Assembly (NCBI GenBank): GCA_010671905.1
Contig: JAAHII010000001.1
Coordinates: 4,712,001 to 4,776,000 of the forward strand
DNA from: Leptolyngbya sp. SIOISBB
GTDB lineage: Bacteria; Cyanobacteriota; Cyanobacteriia; Phormidesmidales; Phormidesmidaceae
Direction of reading: 5' to 3'
Length of the DNA: 64,000 nucleotides
Numbering within the stretch: position 1 is the stretch's first letter; every line of letters begins with the position of its first letter. The notes beneath the pieces were generated by a model. It made no database searches and was not told the origin of the DNA. It was given only the letters and a program-made list of their open reading frames with translations. Both the position numbers and the translations under genes were made by a program. Positions 23,245-32,638 of the stretch are shown here, one piece after another.

Positions 23245-23801
23245 ATCCCAAAATAATTACCCTTTGGCAGCCGTGGGCTTCGCTTGTCGCCTATGGATTC
23301 AAGCAATACGAAACTCGATCATGGGCAACTAATTATCGTGGACCGCTGCTTATCCATGCGGCCAAGCGCCCATTTGTACATCCGACATCTGGCAAGGTTC
23401 TCTGTAGAGACTCAGATCGCGCTTGGTTGGATGCCTTGGACTTGGCCTACGAGGGCGGAATCATTGACGATCAAATGCGGTTGCCAGACCAGACGCGGGT
23501 GCCGTTCTCGCATGAGCTTCCCTTGGGGGCAGTAGTCGCGATCTGCAACCTGAGACAGTGCGAACGAATGAGGCTAGGTGTGGGTGGCTATGTTGCTCCA
23601 ATACACGAAATCCAAATCGACCGAGTTTCTGAATTAGAGCGAGCGGTTGGCAATTGGACTTCAGATCGCTACGCCTGGAGACTCTCCAAAGTTCAACGCC
23701 TTGCAATGCCAATCACCTGGAAGGGTGCGCAGGGTTTGCGGAATGCACCACCCGAGCTGCTCTCTCTAGTGAAAGTCGCCTACAAAGGGAGGGTAGCGTG
23801 A
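23241..23801 (+). CDS. ASCH-domain protein
   Basis: 186 residues from ATG 23241. LWQPWASLVAYGFKQYETRSW followed by RGPLLIHAAKRP and LGAVVAICNL is the typical ASCH/PUA-like fold with its conserved G-x-K-x-x-E-x-R core. ASCH proteins bind RNA or modified nucleosides, and phage copies are common, but their role is mostly unknown. It is coupled to the small gene at 23801. Confidence 0.8.
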   Translation: MNPKIITLWQPWASLVAYGFKQYETRSWATNYRGPLLIHAAKRPFVHPTSGKVLCRDSDRAWLDALDLAYEGGIIDDQMRLPDQTRVPFSHELPLGAVVAICNLRQCERMRLGVGGYVAPIHEIQIDRVSELERAVGNWTSDRYAWRLSKVQRLAMPITWKGAQGLRNAPPELLSLVKVAYKGRVA

Positions 23802-23971
23802 TGCAACCCGTAGCAAAGCGAATTCTCGAAATCACCAAAAAACCTCGCGAAGCACTCGACGAACTAACCGAGCTAATGCTTGCCAGTCCTGATTGTCCCC
23901 CTGAGTGGCGGCGGCTGGTGCTTGAGGCGAATTTTACCTACCAGGCTCGCAAGGGTAAGGAGGTTGCGTGA
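23801..23971 (+). CDS. 56-residue prophage protein, copy 2 of a duplicated family
   Basis: MQPVAKRILEITKKPREALDEL-type start, then a PEWRRLVLEANFTY helix and ARKGKEV end. It is the paralogue of 11387-11557. It starts on the ASCH stop (GTGATG) and its stop overlaps the next GTG start, so it is tightly coupled. Confidence 0.65.
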   Translation: MQPVAKRILEITKKPREALDELTELMLASPDCPPEWRRLVLEANFTYQARKGKEVA

Positions 23972-24132
23972 AAATTAAACTGCGAATCACCAAAAGCGGG
24001 AGTCTGTGGCTCATGGTGAGATTCGGTCCAAAATTCAAGCCCTATTTTTTATTCACCTACGATTCTCACTCTGTTGCCGGTGACGGCTACACAATTATTG
24101 ATTTGAAGCTGCTCCTGTCTCCCGGCTGCTAG
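23968..24132 (+). CDS. Small hypothetical protein at the end of the early operon
   Basis: 54 residues from GTG 23968, overlapping the previous stop (GTGA). Mostly beta-strand (MKIKLRITKSGSLWLMVRF). Its last four bases overlap the convergent recombinase stop. Coding is supported by coupling and composition only. Confidence 0.5.
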   Translation: MKIKLRITKSGSLWLMVRFGPKFKPYFLFTYDSHSVAGDGYTIIDLKLLLSPGC

Positions 24133-25445
24133 CGCAGCACCACCCTAACCACGTCGGCCCCCAACACATCCACCCGCGCCACTAATTGAGAGTAAACGTC
24201 GCGTCGTTCCTCGGCTGACATGGCCGCCCACTGTTCCTGCTTCATCATTGCCAGTGCCTGTATCAACTCCATCCGCTCTGCACCCGTCACCGTGTCCCGA
24301 TCTGCAGCGGTTTTTAGTTGTTCAATCTCCAGTTTCAACCCCTCGATCGCATCCGCCACACCCGGCACATGGGCCAGCTTTCGTAGCTGGGTAAGCTCCC
24401 GTTCCTTTTCCGCCACCGCTGGGTTTACCGTGTCCTTGCCCCCTTCTGAGAGGACATCCGCCACGGCCTCAGCGGCGTCGGCGATCGCTTCCTGGATAGC
24501 GGCTTCCACCCATAAATCTCGACAGTACTTTCGGGGTGCATTGCACGAGCCATCTCGCAGGGAGCAGCGGTAATAGCAGTAAAAATAGCGGCCATGGGTT
24601 GAGACCTTTACCGCTAGCGACCTTCCGCAGTCCTGGCATCGACACAAATTACTTGGAACTGGATAGATTCGCCCCTTATTGCGCCCCCTCAGGCGGCGAT
24701 TCTGCTCTAGTTGGCGCTTTATTTGCTGCCACTCACTTTCTGTGATTAGCGGTTCATGGGTGTTGTAGAAGATTTCTTCACGATGCTTGCTATGTCCCCG
24801 GATAGCAGGATGTTTCAGCCATGCGATCAGCCCATGCCGTGACTTGCGAGTACCCTGCTCGGCCAACCAGCGACAAATGCCGTTGATGGGCTCGCCGTTC
24901 ATGAAATGTTCAACAGACTCGCGGCAGATTTGCCAGTCCTTGCTAGGCACCCAGTGAGACTTATCCGTGCTGTGCTGATAGCCCCAGATCGGTCGATTGC
25001 TGGTGGGGCGGTGCTTGAGTTTGCGAGCATCATACGCCCGTCGAGATCTCCCACTCAGCTCGATCGAATAGTAGTGAGCCATGACGCTTTTCATACTCGT
25101 GGAGATAAAGCCATCAGCCGTCATCAGCGTCAGAGGCTGTCCAGTAGTGGTTTCAATAACCAAAACGCCAGCATCTTCCAACCGCTTCAGCGTATCTAGC
25201 GCGAATGCAGTATCTCTAGCCCATCGCGACCATTCAATGACCAGCACATGAACGTCGTGTCTATGTTCGCGAAGCTCTAATGCTCGCTCCGTAAGCTTTG
25301 CAAACTCAGGGCGATCTCGTTTTCGACCTGAGACCCTCTCTTGAAATAGCTCGTCATACCCCAACGACTCGAACTGCCCGATCTGCAATTCGATATTCTG
25401 GTCTTGAGAGGACACCCGAGCATAAGCCAGTCGGTATAGTGCCAT
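24129..25445 (-). CDS. Large serine recombinase (integrase/excisionase of the element)
   Basis: 438 residues from ATG 25445; a GTG eight codons earlier is possible. The N-terminal resolvase domain has YARVSSQDQ with the catalytic Ser12, WSRWARD and a SGRSRRAYDARKLK helix. A recombinase domain, a zinc ribbon (CRCQDCG with paired C in YYRCSLRDGSCNAP) and a long coiled coil (AVAEKERELTQLRKL) follow, as in XisF/phiC31-type enzymes. It lies about 65 bases from the comM junction, the normal place for an integrase, and should catalyse integration and, with a directionality factor, excision. Confidence 0.9.
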   Translation of the reverse strand: MALYRLAYARVSSQDQNIELQIGQFESLGYDELFQERVSGRKRDRPEFAKLTERALELREHRHDVHVLVIEWSRWARDTAFALDTLKRLEDAGVLVIETTTGQPLTLMTADGFISTSMKSVMAHYYSIELSGRSRRAYDARKLKHRPTSNRPIWGYQHSTDKSHWVPSKDWQICRESVEHFMNGEPINGICRWLAEQGTRKSRHGLIAWLKHPAIRGHSKHREEIFYNTHEPLITESEWQQIKRQLEQNRRLRGRNKGRIYPVPSNLCRCQDCGRSLAVKVSTHGRYFYCYYRCSLRDGSCNAPRKYCRDLWVEAAIQEAIADAAEAVADVLSEGGKDTVNPAVAEKERELTQLRKLAHVPGVADAIEGLKLEIEQLKTAADRDTVTGAERMELIQALAMMKQEQWAAMSAEERRDVYSQLVARVDVLGADVVRVVLR

Positions 25446-25469
25446 GCACTCTACAAATGCAGCACCCAC

Positions 25470-25525
25470 AGCCTACGTCAATAGCGATTTGTCATAGTTC
25501 CATACACATTACTGCCCATAATAAC
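25470..25525. other. Right attachment site region (attR/attL) in comM
   Basis: On the minus strand comM coding matches its family up to the GGTTATTATGGG codons (about 25523-25512) and then stops in TAA 25511-25509. Beyond this the sequence is unrelated. The crossover must lie in or just before this point. Only one junction is in view, so the core dinucleotide cannot be defined. Confidence 0.7.
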
Positions 25526-26588
25526 CACAGGGGCAGGGATTGGTGCTAGAAATCAGGGTGAATTGGGCAGGAAATTCCACGGACTGACGAGTGCGGGTAA
25601 TCGTGACATGGCCGTCTTCTAGAGGCTGTCGTAGAAACTCCAGTACGTCTCGCTTGAACTCAGTCATCTCGTCCAAAAATAAGACCCCGCGATGGGCCAG
25701 CGAGATCTCTCCCGGTTTCGGAAAACTGCCCCCGCCGACAAGCGAAGGCCCAGATGCTGAATGGTGCGGGCTGCGAAACGGTCGGCTGGTGACCAGGCTG
25801 CCCTTTTCTTTCAGCAGCCCAGCGACAGAATGGATCTGGGTGACTTCCAATGCTTCTTCAAAAGAGAGGGGCGGCAAAATGCTGGGTAGGCGTCGGGCTA
25901 GCATCGTTTTCCCACTCCCTGGCGGTCCGACAAATATCAGATTGTGGCCTCCGGCAGCGGCGATTTCCAACGCGCGACGAGCTTGAGCTTGGCCTTTGAC
26001 GTCGCGCAGATCGAGTTGATTAGCATGGGCATTGGCGAGTTCTGCCTGACTGTCGAGCTGATAGGGTAAGTGCTGCTCGGGATGGTTCAAAAAGTCGGCG
26101 ATTTCGGTCAACTGCTTGAAGCCATAGACTTCGAGTCCAGGCACCACCGCAGCTTCCCGCGCATTGTCTGCAGGCACTACCACGCCTTTGATACCCAGAG
26201 ATTTGGCAGCAGCAGCGATCGCCAGCACCCCAGCCACTGGCCTTAAGGTCCCATCAAGTGACAACTCACCTAAAAAGAGCAACTCATTGAGCAAGTCTGG
26301 CTTTACCTGCTCTGTGGCGGCCAGTACTCCTACACTAATGGGCAGATCGAAACTGGGGCCTTCTTTACGTAAATCTGCCGGAGTCAGGTTGATCACAATC
26401 TTCCGCATGGGAAATGGAAAGCCCGAGTTTTTGAGGGCGGCGCGGCAGCGTTCGCGAGATTCCTGCACGGCGGTATCCGGTAACCCCACGACGACCATGG
26501 TGGGTAACCCCCCTGATAGGTCGACCTCAACGCCAACTTTGATGGCATCAATGCCGACGATCGCGGCACTCCAGATTCTCGATAGCAT
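25509..26588 (-). pseudogene. comM: comM (YifB-family Mg-chelatase-like AAA ATPase), interrupted by the element
   Basis: 359 residues, against about 510 for the family. The N-terminal Lon-like domain (residues 1-170), the P-loop GPPGSGKT (221-228) and the LFLDEM Walker B (about 305) are intact. The frame ends with NPCPCGYYG plus one residue, so the sensor and C-terminal lid domain (about 150 residues) are lost. ComM is a branch-migration helicase that helps integrate DNA taken up by natural transformation. The break coincides with the element border, so the rest should lie beyond the left end of the element. Confidence 0.9.
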
Positions 26589-26858
26589 GACACCCTCAAC
26601 GTCGCGGTAGCGGTTTTAGAGTGCCCGCATGACTGAGAACAGTTCTGGTCAATCCTCCTCAAAGTGCTGCAGGCATCGCAATGAAGAGCTGGAATTTTGC
26701 CTATTCACGTTAGGGGCAAGTGTCAAAGATTTAGGGGTACGGCGACTAAACGAGAACTCGTGCACCAAAAATGCCGACATCTCTGTAAGGCGCAAACAAA
26801 AACCTGGTAAGACTGACTTTGCTCAGGCTACTGTCTACTAAAAATATGTCAATTAAAC

Positions 26859-26929
26859 TGGGGTGCTAGGATTCGAACCTAGGAATGGCGGGACCAAAAC
26901 CCGCTGCCTTACCGCTTGGCCACACCCCA
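26859..26929 (-). tRNA. tRNA-Gln (anticodon TTG)
   Basis: 71 bases on the minus strand fold as a cloverleaf: a TGGGGTG/CACCCCA acceptor, an anticodon stem GCGGG/CCCGC with loop TTTTGGT, and a T-arm with GGTTCGAATCC. The anticodon is TTG (Gln, CAA). The CCA end is not encoded. It is intact and shows no sign of being an integration site. Confidence 0.95.
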
Positions 26930-27035
26930 TTGAGGAGGTTTAAATAATCTAGCAGTTTTTAACCCGTCTATGTCAAGCAATTTTTGAGTATCCGGCCAAA
27001 ATTTTGCAAAACTCCTCGTGTTTTGCGCTGACCGC

Positions 27036-27977
27036 TTACTTCAGGGCTGAGTCATGTACCTGAGAGGAAGGCTCCGGCCGTGCAATCATTGCGGCCACGC
27101 GTTCTTGAATGTGGTTTGCCAGGGCGATGGGCTGCTCCACCATTGCCATGTGGCCGCACTCAGGCAATATCTGGACATTACCCTCAAGACTCTCAAAGAG
27201 TGGATGAAAGCTGGCCAAATGCTTGACGTACTTGACTTCCATGACGGTGTCTTCGGCTCCCGCTAAAAAGTAGGTCGGTTGCTGTAGATTCGCCACTACC
27301 TGAGGGAGCTGATGGACTTCTGCTTCCGTAGTGGACTCTAGCAGCACCCCTTTGGCTGCTTCCGCATGGGCCGCAAGTAAATCAGTGACCCGCTTTTGTC
27401 CCCAAGCGATCGCCAACGGTTCATGCACCATCATGCGAGTGAAGGCCCAGTTGATGAAGGGGAGATGTTGCATCCACGAGGGTCGCCAGCGGACAATTTG
27501 CTCTCCCGCCTGGCGAAAACGCGCAAATTCATCCGGCAAATACACGCCACCGCCAGCATTGACACAAATGACCCCTTGCACCTGCTGCGGAAATAACTTT
27601 GCTGCCCATAGGGCAATGCTGCCGCCTAAAGAATGCCCAACTAGCCATACGGGGGTAGTTAGTTCCAAAGCTGCCAGCAACTCGCCTAAGTCTTCTGCAT
27701 AGGCTTCTAAGCTGTAAGGATGCGGAGAGTTTGAAGAACCAGCGGATGACTGGAGCGCGATGGGCGATCGCGACTCTAATGCCTGGTTGGATTGACCAAA
27801 CCCTCTCAAGTCATAACTTAAACACTGAAAGTCTATCGCCAGGTGCTCAATCACCGGTTGCCAATAACATTGACTCAAAAGCCATCCGTGGATAAAAACC
27901 AGCGTTGCTGATGTCGTTTTTGTCTGAGGTGTCAGGCGATAAGCATGGGGGACACCCAAGACATTCAGATAAGTCAT
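27036..27977 (-). CDS. Alpha/beta hydrolase
   Basis: 313 residues. FIHGWLLSQCYW gives the oxyanion-hole region, GHSLGG (about 116-121) the nucleophile elbow, AGAEDTV the acid region and CGHMAM the catalytic His. A helical cap lies between. The size and cap match the cyanobacterial hydrolases of unknown substrate, esterase- or haloperoxidase-like. It stands alone downstream of the ACT-domain gene on the same strand. Confidence 0.85.
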   Translation of the reverse strand: MTYLNVLGVPHAYRLTPQTKTTSATLVFIHGWLLSQCYWQPVIEHLAIDFQCLSYDLRGFGQSNQALESRSPIALQSSAGSSNSPHPYSLEAYAEDLGELLAALELTTPVWLVGHSLGGSIALWAAKLFPQQVQGVICVNAGGGVYLPDEFARFRQAGEQIVRWRPSWMQHLPFINWAFTRMMVHEPLAIAWGQKRVTDLLAAHAEAAKGVLLESTTEAEVHQLPQVVANLQQPTYFLAGAEDTVMEVKYVKHLASFHPLFESLEGNVQILPECGHMAMVEQPIALANHIQERVAAMIARPEPSSQVHDSALK

Positions 27978-28036
27978 AACCTCATCATATCTTGAAGAGG
28001 GAAGCGAGCTAGGGAGCGATCGCTGAGAGCTTTATC

Positions 28037-28762
28037 TCAGCTGGTCCCACTCAACAACCGGTACCGCATCCCTTCCGCAATCTTGTGCCCCAAATATTCC
28101 GGAATCAGGCTTTCATTTGGCCCCAGTAAGTAAAGGATTAACCGCGTGCGACCGCGCCATACGAGCAGATTAGCGTTAACCACCAAGAGGTCTTCTTGCC
28201 AAATGGCGTACATCACTTTGTAAAATAAGCCCGGCTGGTTGTCCGCCTCAATCAGTAATGCGGGTAAGTGAAACACCGGATCGACATAAAACTCGGTCTC
28301 AACTTGCGCGAGTCCCTCATCTAAATTGAACTCGACCGTCAACATCTCTTCGACTTCAAAGTGGCCTGCCAAGGCTTCTCGAATCGCGCGGCAAACGTTA
28401 TCTGCGGTCTTGGTGGGCAGCGCTTTGCCCCCCCGCGAGACCACCAGTTTGATAAATACCAGCATGGGCGGATAGATCTGCCCATATAAACTTAGGTTGT
28501 GAATCGTGAGGCCATACGCGGCCAGCACGCCAAAAATATCACTCAGTAAGAAAGATTGATTACGGTAAGCGAAATGCAGGGCACTGCGATGGCCCTCTGG
28601 CTTCAGCTCAATCACGGCTTTGCGCGTTTTATAGAGCTGATAAGCTAAACGCAAATTCTGCAGTTGAATTTCACTGCTGACGAACTGCTCATAGAACTGC
28701 GGAAAAGCACGATTAAATCGCTTAAGCAACTCTACTGTAGACGGTTTTAAACCAGCAGCCAT
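28037..28762 (-). CDS. Cyanobacterial ACT-domain protein
   Basis: 241 residues from ATG 28762 (MAAGLKPSTVELL), preferred because the upstream extension is Cys-rich and not protein-like. Two regulatory halves are visible: QSFLLSDIFGVLAAYGLTIHNLSLYGQIYPPM, then EADNQPGLFYKVMYAIWQEDLLVVNANLLV, both typical of GlnD-type ACT repeats that bind amino acids. There is no catalytic domain, so it is probably a sensor or regulator. Confidence 0.65.
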   Translation of the reverse strand: MAAGLKPSTVELLKRFNRAFPQFYEQFVSSEIQLQNLRLAYQLYKTRKAVIELKPEGHRSALHFAYRNQSFLLSDIFGVLAAYGLTIHNLSLYGQIYPPMLVFIKLVVSRGGKALPTKTADNVCRAIREALAGHFEVEEMLTVEFNLDEGLAQVETEFYVDPVFHLPALLIEADNQPGLFYKVMYAIWQEDLLVVNANLLVWRGRTRLILYLLGPNESLIPEYLGHKIAEGMRYRLLSGTS

Positions 28763-29041
28763 AACCAGGGAACACTCAATTGCCTTGGGGTGAGTCAAAC
28801 TTGCTAGACAACACTGACAGCTCAATCACTTACAGATGTGCCAATATCTTATCCCTGCTTCTGGCATTCAGACTGCAGTATCTTTCGCTCACTGTATACA
28901 GAATTCCCTCCTGCTAGAGGGAATCGGGCAAGCAGCGTGCGGTAACTTTGTTTTTTCGTGACCAACAGAAGACAAGGTTAAGCAGATATATTAGTCTAGT
29001 AGACTGTCACTGTTTCTCATTTATTTATTATCCAAACCTGT

Positions 29042-29566
29042 ATGGGTTTCTGGAAAAGTTTATTTACTGGTGCTGAGACCGATACGCCCCCCCGGGACAA
29101 GGATTTATCAGCGAAAACTCTGACCGAGGTCTCTAGTCCAGATCGCGGCGCTCAAATTGTCTTTAGCACTGAACGCGACATCGATCTCTACGAGCTAGAA
29201 GAGCTGTGTGATGCCGTCGGCTGGGCTCGGCGGCCTATTCGCAAGGTTCGTAAAGCGATCGAACACAGCTTTTTAGTCGTCACCATGTGGGAACAACAAG
29301 GTGGGCGGCGGCGCTTGATTGGATTTTCCCGAGCGACGTCTGATCATGCTTTTAACGCCACAATCTGGGATGTCGTCGTACATCCTGATTACCAGGGCAA
29401 GGGTCTGGGCAAAACCTTGATGAAGCAACTCATCAAAAAACTGCGTAGCGAAGATATCAGCAATGTCACTTTGTTTGCTGATCCTCATGTGGTCGATTTT
29501 TACCGGAACCTCGGCTTCATGCCCGATCCTGAAGGGATCAAAGGCATGTTCTGGTATCCTGACTAG
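29042..29566 (+). CDS. GNAT-family N-acetyltransferase (Ycf52-like)
   Basis: 174 residues. [23 protein letters not shown] holds the Q-x-x-G-x-G acetyl-CoA loop, and [18 protein letters not shown] the C-terminal part of the GNAT fold. The sequence [19 protein letters not shown] is typical of cyanobacterial and plastid Ycf52/NSI proteins, which acetylate protein or small amines; the substrate in cyanobacteria is not settled. Confidence 0.85.
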   Translation: MGFWKSLFTGAETDTPPRDKDLSAKTLTEVSSPDRGAQIVFSTERDIDLYELEELCDAVGWARRPIRKVRKAIEHSFLVVTMWEQQGGRRRLIGFSRATSDHAFNATIWDVVVHPDYQGKGLGKTLMKQLIKKLRSEDISNVTLFADPHVVDFYRNLGFMPDPEGIKGMFWYPD

Positions 29567-29790
29567 CTGCTTTGCCTAACGGGACGATCAACCAAGCAAC
29601 ATCGTGAGTCACTATTACGTTTTAGGGTCTTACGGTTTGGTGGCTTGCGGCGATGCTACTTGGGTTGCTGCCGTTGCTCATGCCCCATCCTGGGTGACTT
29701 ATGAGAATCCTGACTAAATGCCTGAGCTTTCAGGCTGATCAGCGTTTTTCGTGAGACGCACTAAAATAGAACCCAGTAACTTCGTCATGT

Positions 29791-32502
29791 GTGCCTAGTC
29801 CAGTGCTTAATCTGGCAACGCTGTTTCCGTTTCAACTTGATTCCTTCCAAAAAGATGCCATTCAGGCGCTGGACGAGAATAAATCTGTCGTAGTATGCGC
29901 GCCCACCGGTTCTGGTAAAACACTGATTGGGGAATATGCCATCTATCGGGCGCTCGATCGCGGCAAGCGGGTATTTTACACAACGCCTCTGAAAGCGCTT
30001 TCAAACCAAAAGCTACGGGACTTTCGAGAACAGTTTGGATTCGATAATGTCGGACTGCTGACGGGAGATATCGCCATCAACCGCGATGCGGCAGTTGTGG
30101 TGATGACCACAGAGGTATTCCGCAATATGCTATATGGCACCCGGATTGGAGAGGTGGGGACATCCTTGGCGGATGTTGAAGCCGTGGTGCTGGACGAGTG
30201 TCACTATATGAACGATCGCCAGCGCGGCACCGTTTGGGAAGAGTCAATTATCTACTGTCCTCCCGAATTGCAGATCGTGGCACTGTCGGCCACCGTCGAA
30301 AACGGTGGTCAGCTCACTGATTGGCTCAGTCAGGTACATGGCCCGACGGAGCTCATTTATTCCAATTTTCGTCCCGTGCCGCTGCACTTTCATTACTGCC
30401 ACAGCAAGGGCGTGTTTCCCCTGTTGAATGAGCAGCATACGCACATCAATCCCCGGTTAAAGCAACGGCGGAAACAAAGTCCCGCCCGCAAAGGGAAAAA
30501 AGATGCGTTAGCGATTCCTTATGTGGTGGGGCAGTTGCATCAACGTCAGATGCTCCCGGCGATCTACTTTATTTTTAGTCGTCGAGGATGCGATCGCGCG
30601 GTAACCGCCATGGGCAATGCGGTCTTGGTGGATGACACTGAAGCGGCGCAGCTCAAGCTGAAAATTGATGAGTTTTTGGGATGGAATCCCGACGCGGGAA
30701 GGGCGGGACAGGTCGAACCACTCTATCGTGGAATCGCTGCGCACCATGCGGGGATCTTGCCAGCTTGGAAAGGGTTGGTCGAAGAACTGTTTCAGGCCGG
30801 GTTGATTAAGGTGGTGTTTGCTACCGAAACGCTGGCTGCCGGAATCAACATGCCAGCTCGCACCACAGTGATCTCCAGTTTGTCAAAACGTACCGATAGC
30901 GGTCATCGCTTATTGATGGCGTCGGAGTTTTTACAAATGTCGGGCCGAGCCGGGCGGCGAGGCATGGATGAGTTGGGCCACGTGGTCACGGTAGAAACAC
31001 CTTTTGAGGGAGCCAAGGAGGCGGCCTATTTAGCCACTGTCGGCCCCGATCCGCTAGTCAGCCAATTCACCCCAAGCTATGGAATGGTGCTGAATCTGTT
31101 GCAGCGTCATACGTTAGAAGAAGCCCGCACCCTGGTCGAGCGGAGCTTTGGTCAATATCTGGCGAATGTGCAACTCGCGCCCCAGCAGCAGGCGATCGTG
31201 GATATCAAAGATGAAATCGAACACGTCCGCGCTCAGGTTGAAGCCTTTGATGAAGAGGTGTTTGCCGATTTTGAGAAGCTGCGAGAACGCCTGCGGGAAG
31301 AAAAACGTCTGTTGAAAATTTTGCAGCAGCAGGCGGCGGAAGTGCTCAAAGGTGACATGGGGCCAGCCTTGGCGTTTGCGATCGCCGGTACCACCCTCTC
31401 GCTTAAAGGGAAGCATGTGCCGGTGGCAGCGCCTTTGCCTGCTGTCCTCGTCAATAAAGTCCCTGGCTCTGGCCAGTTTCCGTATCTTATTTGCCTGACC
31501 CGAGACAATCAGTGGTACGTGGTGACCACAAGTGACGTGGTGGGGCTACATGCCGAGTATCCGCGATTAGCGCCAGTCGATGATCTCGAACCACCTGCCG
31601 GGTTACCCCATAAACCGGGTGCTCATTATCCCGGGGATACCCAGACTGCGGCGACGGCTTGCCAAGTGCCGCAACCACCCCCACTCGAAGAAATTGCTCC
31701 GGAAGTGAAGGAACAGTTAGAGCGGACCCAAGAAGTTGAAGCGCGGATGGCCAATCATCCAGCCCGCGACTACGGGAATCCTAAAAAGCTGCTGAAGCAA
31801 TATCGCCGCATCCAGCGATTAGAAGAAGAATTGCGCGAGCGTGAGCAAGCCCTGGCTCGATTGAGCGATCGCTATTGGCAAGAATTTGTCAGCATCATGG
31901 CCGTTTTGGAGGCCTTTGATTGTTTGAAGGCGGGACAGCCAACTTCCCTGGGGGAAACGGCAGCGGCGATTCGAGGTGATAATGAAATCTGGTTAGGTCT
32001 GGCGCTGGCTTCGAGCGATTTTGACCACCTCACCCCTGCTCAACTGGCCTCGGCTTGTGCCGCCTTGGTCACGGAGAGTGCCCGTCCCGATACATGGGTT
32101 GATTATGACCATTCTGCTCCGGTGGATGCAGCTTTGGGGGGGCTCCGTCAGTTCCGCCGGGAACTGTTTCAGCAGCAGCGGCGGCATCATATTATGTTTC
32201 CGATTTGGTTGGAATACGATCTGATTGGGTTGGTCGAACGCTGGGTTGAATTTGGTGAAGCCGCTGCCATGGCCACGCCAGAAGGCTTTGGCACCAACCG
32301 TCAAAAGCGGGGCGATCGCAGCGACTGGGTTGAACTTTGCGATAATACGAGTCTGGACGAAGGCGATATCGTGCGAGTGTTACGCCGCACTCTGGACTTT
32401 CTCTCACAAATTCCCCATGTGCCGCACATTTCTGACACCTTGCGCACCAATGCTCGTCAAGCCTGCGACTGGATGAACCGCTTCCCTGTCAATGAAAACT
32501 AG
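29791..32502 (+). CDS. Ski2/Mtr4-like DExH RNA helicase
   Basis: 903 residues from a GTG start at 29791 with no better ATG. Motif I APTGSGKT (37-44), Ia TTPLKALSNQKLRDF, motif II DECH (about 134-137), SATV, IFSRRGCDRA, ETLAAGINMPART and QMSGRAGRRG (motif VI) are all intact. A DSHCT-like C-terminal part follows. Cyanobacterial members are related to plant ISE2 and are thought to act in RNA processing or turnover. It is convergent with acsF. Confidence 0.9.
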   Translation: MPSPVLNLATLFPFQLDSFQKDAIQALDENKSVVVCAPTGSGKTLIGEYAIYRALDRGKRVFYTTPLKALSNQKLRDFREQFGFDNVGLLTGDIAINRDAAVVVMTTEVFRNMLYGTRIGEVGTSLADVEAVVLDECHYMNDRQRGTVWEESIIYCPPELQIVALSATVENGGQLTDWLSQVHGPTELIYSNFRPVPLHFHYCHSKGVFPLLNEQHTHINPRLKQRRKQSPARKGKKDALAIPYVVGQLHQRQMLPAIYFIFSRRGCDRAVTAMGNAVLVDDTEAAQLKLKIDEFLGWNPDAGRAGQVEPLYRGIAAHHAGILPAWKGLVEELFQAGLIKVVFATETLAAGINMPARTTVISSLSKRTDSGHRLLMASEFLQMSGRAGRRGMDELGHVVTVETPFEGAKEAAYLATVGPDPLVSQFTPSYGMVLNLLQRHTLEEARTLVERSFGQYLANVQLAPQQQAIVDIKDEIEHVRAQVEAFDEEVFADFEKLRERLREEKRLLKILQQQAAEVLKGDMGPALAFAIAGTTLSLKGKHVPVAAPLPAVLVNKVPGSGQFPYLICLTRDNQWYVVTTSDVVGLHAEYPRLAPVDDLEPPAGLPHKPGAHYPGDTQTAATACQVPQPPPLEEIAPEVKEQLERTQEVEARMANHPARDYGNPKKLLKQYRRIQRLEEELREREQALARLSDRYWQEFVSIMAVLEAFDCLKAGQPTSLGETAAAIRGDNEIWLGLALASSDFDHLTPAQLASACAALVTESARPDTWVDYDHSAPVDAALGGLRQFRRELFQQQRRHHIMFPIWLEYDLIGLVERWVEFGEAAAMATPEGFGTNRQKRGDRSDWVELCDNTSLDEGDIVRVLRRTLDFLSQIPHVPHISDTLRTNARQACDWMNRFPVNEN

Positions 32503-32571
32503 TTGGTCGGGAGCTCATCAGCCTGATGACAGGAAGGAACTGTGGACGATCGCTCACTCACCTCATAAAAA

Positions 32572-32603
32572 AACTGCGCCCCTAAAACTTTAGGGGCGCA
32601 GTT
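32572..32603 (-). terminator. acsF terminator hairpin
   Basis: Perfect inverted arms AACTGCGCCCCTAAA and TTTAGGGGCGCAGTT separated by two bases. On the minus strand the stem is followed by TTTTTTATG, so it terminates acsF. It lies between the convergent helicase and acsF genes; the plus-strand side lacks a T-run. Confidence 0.85.
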
Positions 32604-32638
32604 CAGCAAATTGAGCAGATCTTGAAAGTGGCCAGAAA

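Larger units (their letters stand above)
1..25511. mobile_element. Prophage-like element integrated in comM (right part)
   Basis: Phage tail genes, a RecT-like annealing protein, two repressor/operator nodes, a primase, orphan DNA methyltransferases and a terminal large serine recombinase form one continuous block. Its right edge is the point where the comM frame breaks (about 25511). Head, packaging and lysis genes are not seen and should lie to the left of the window, together with the missing 3' part of comM. HIP1 octamers also occur inside the element, which suggests long adaptation to cyanobacterial hosts. The exact core site is not resolved. Confidence 0.9.

Noticed and set aside
26629-26841. 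Plus-strand open frame upstream of tRNA-Gln
   Set aside because: Low-complexity composition and no ribosome site or known similarity.
26859-26929. tRNA-Gln as attachment site of the element
   Set aside because: The tRNA is intact, more than 1.3 kb from the element edge, with comM lying between; the break is inside comM and the integrase is of the serine type.
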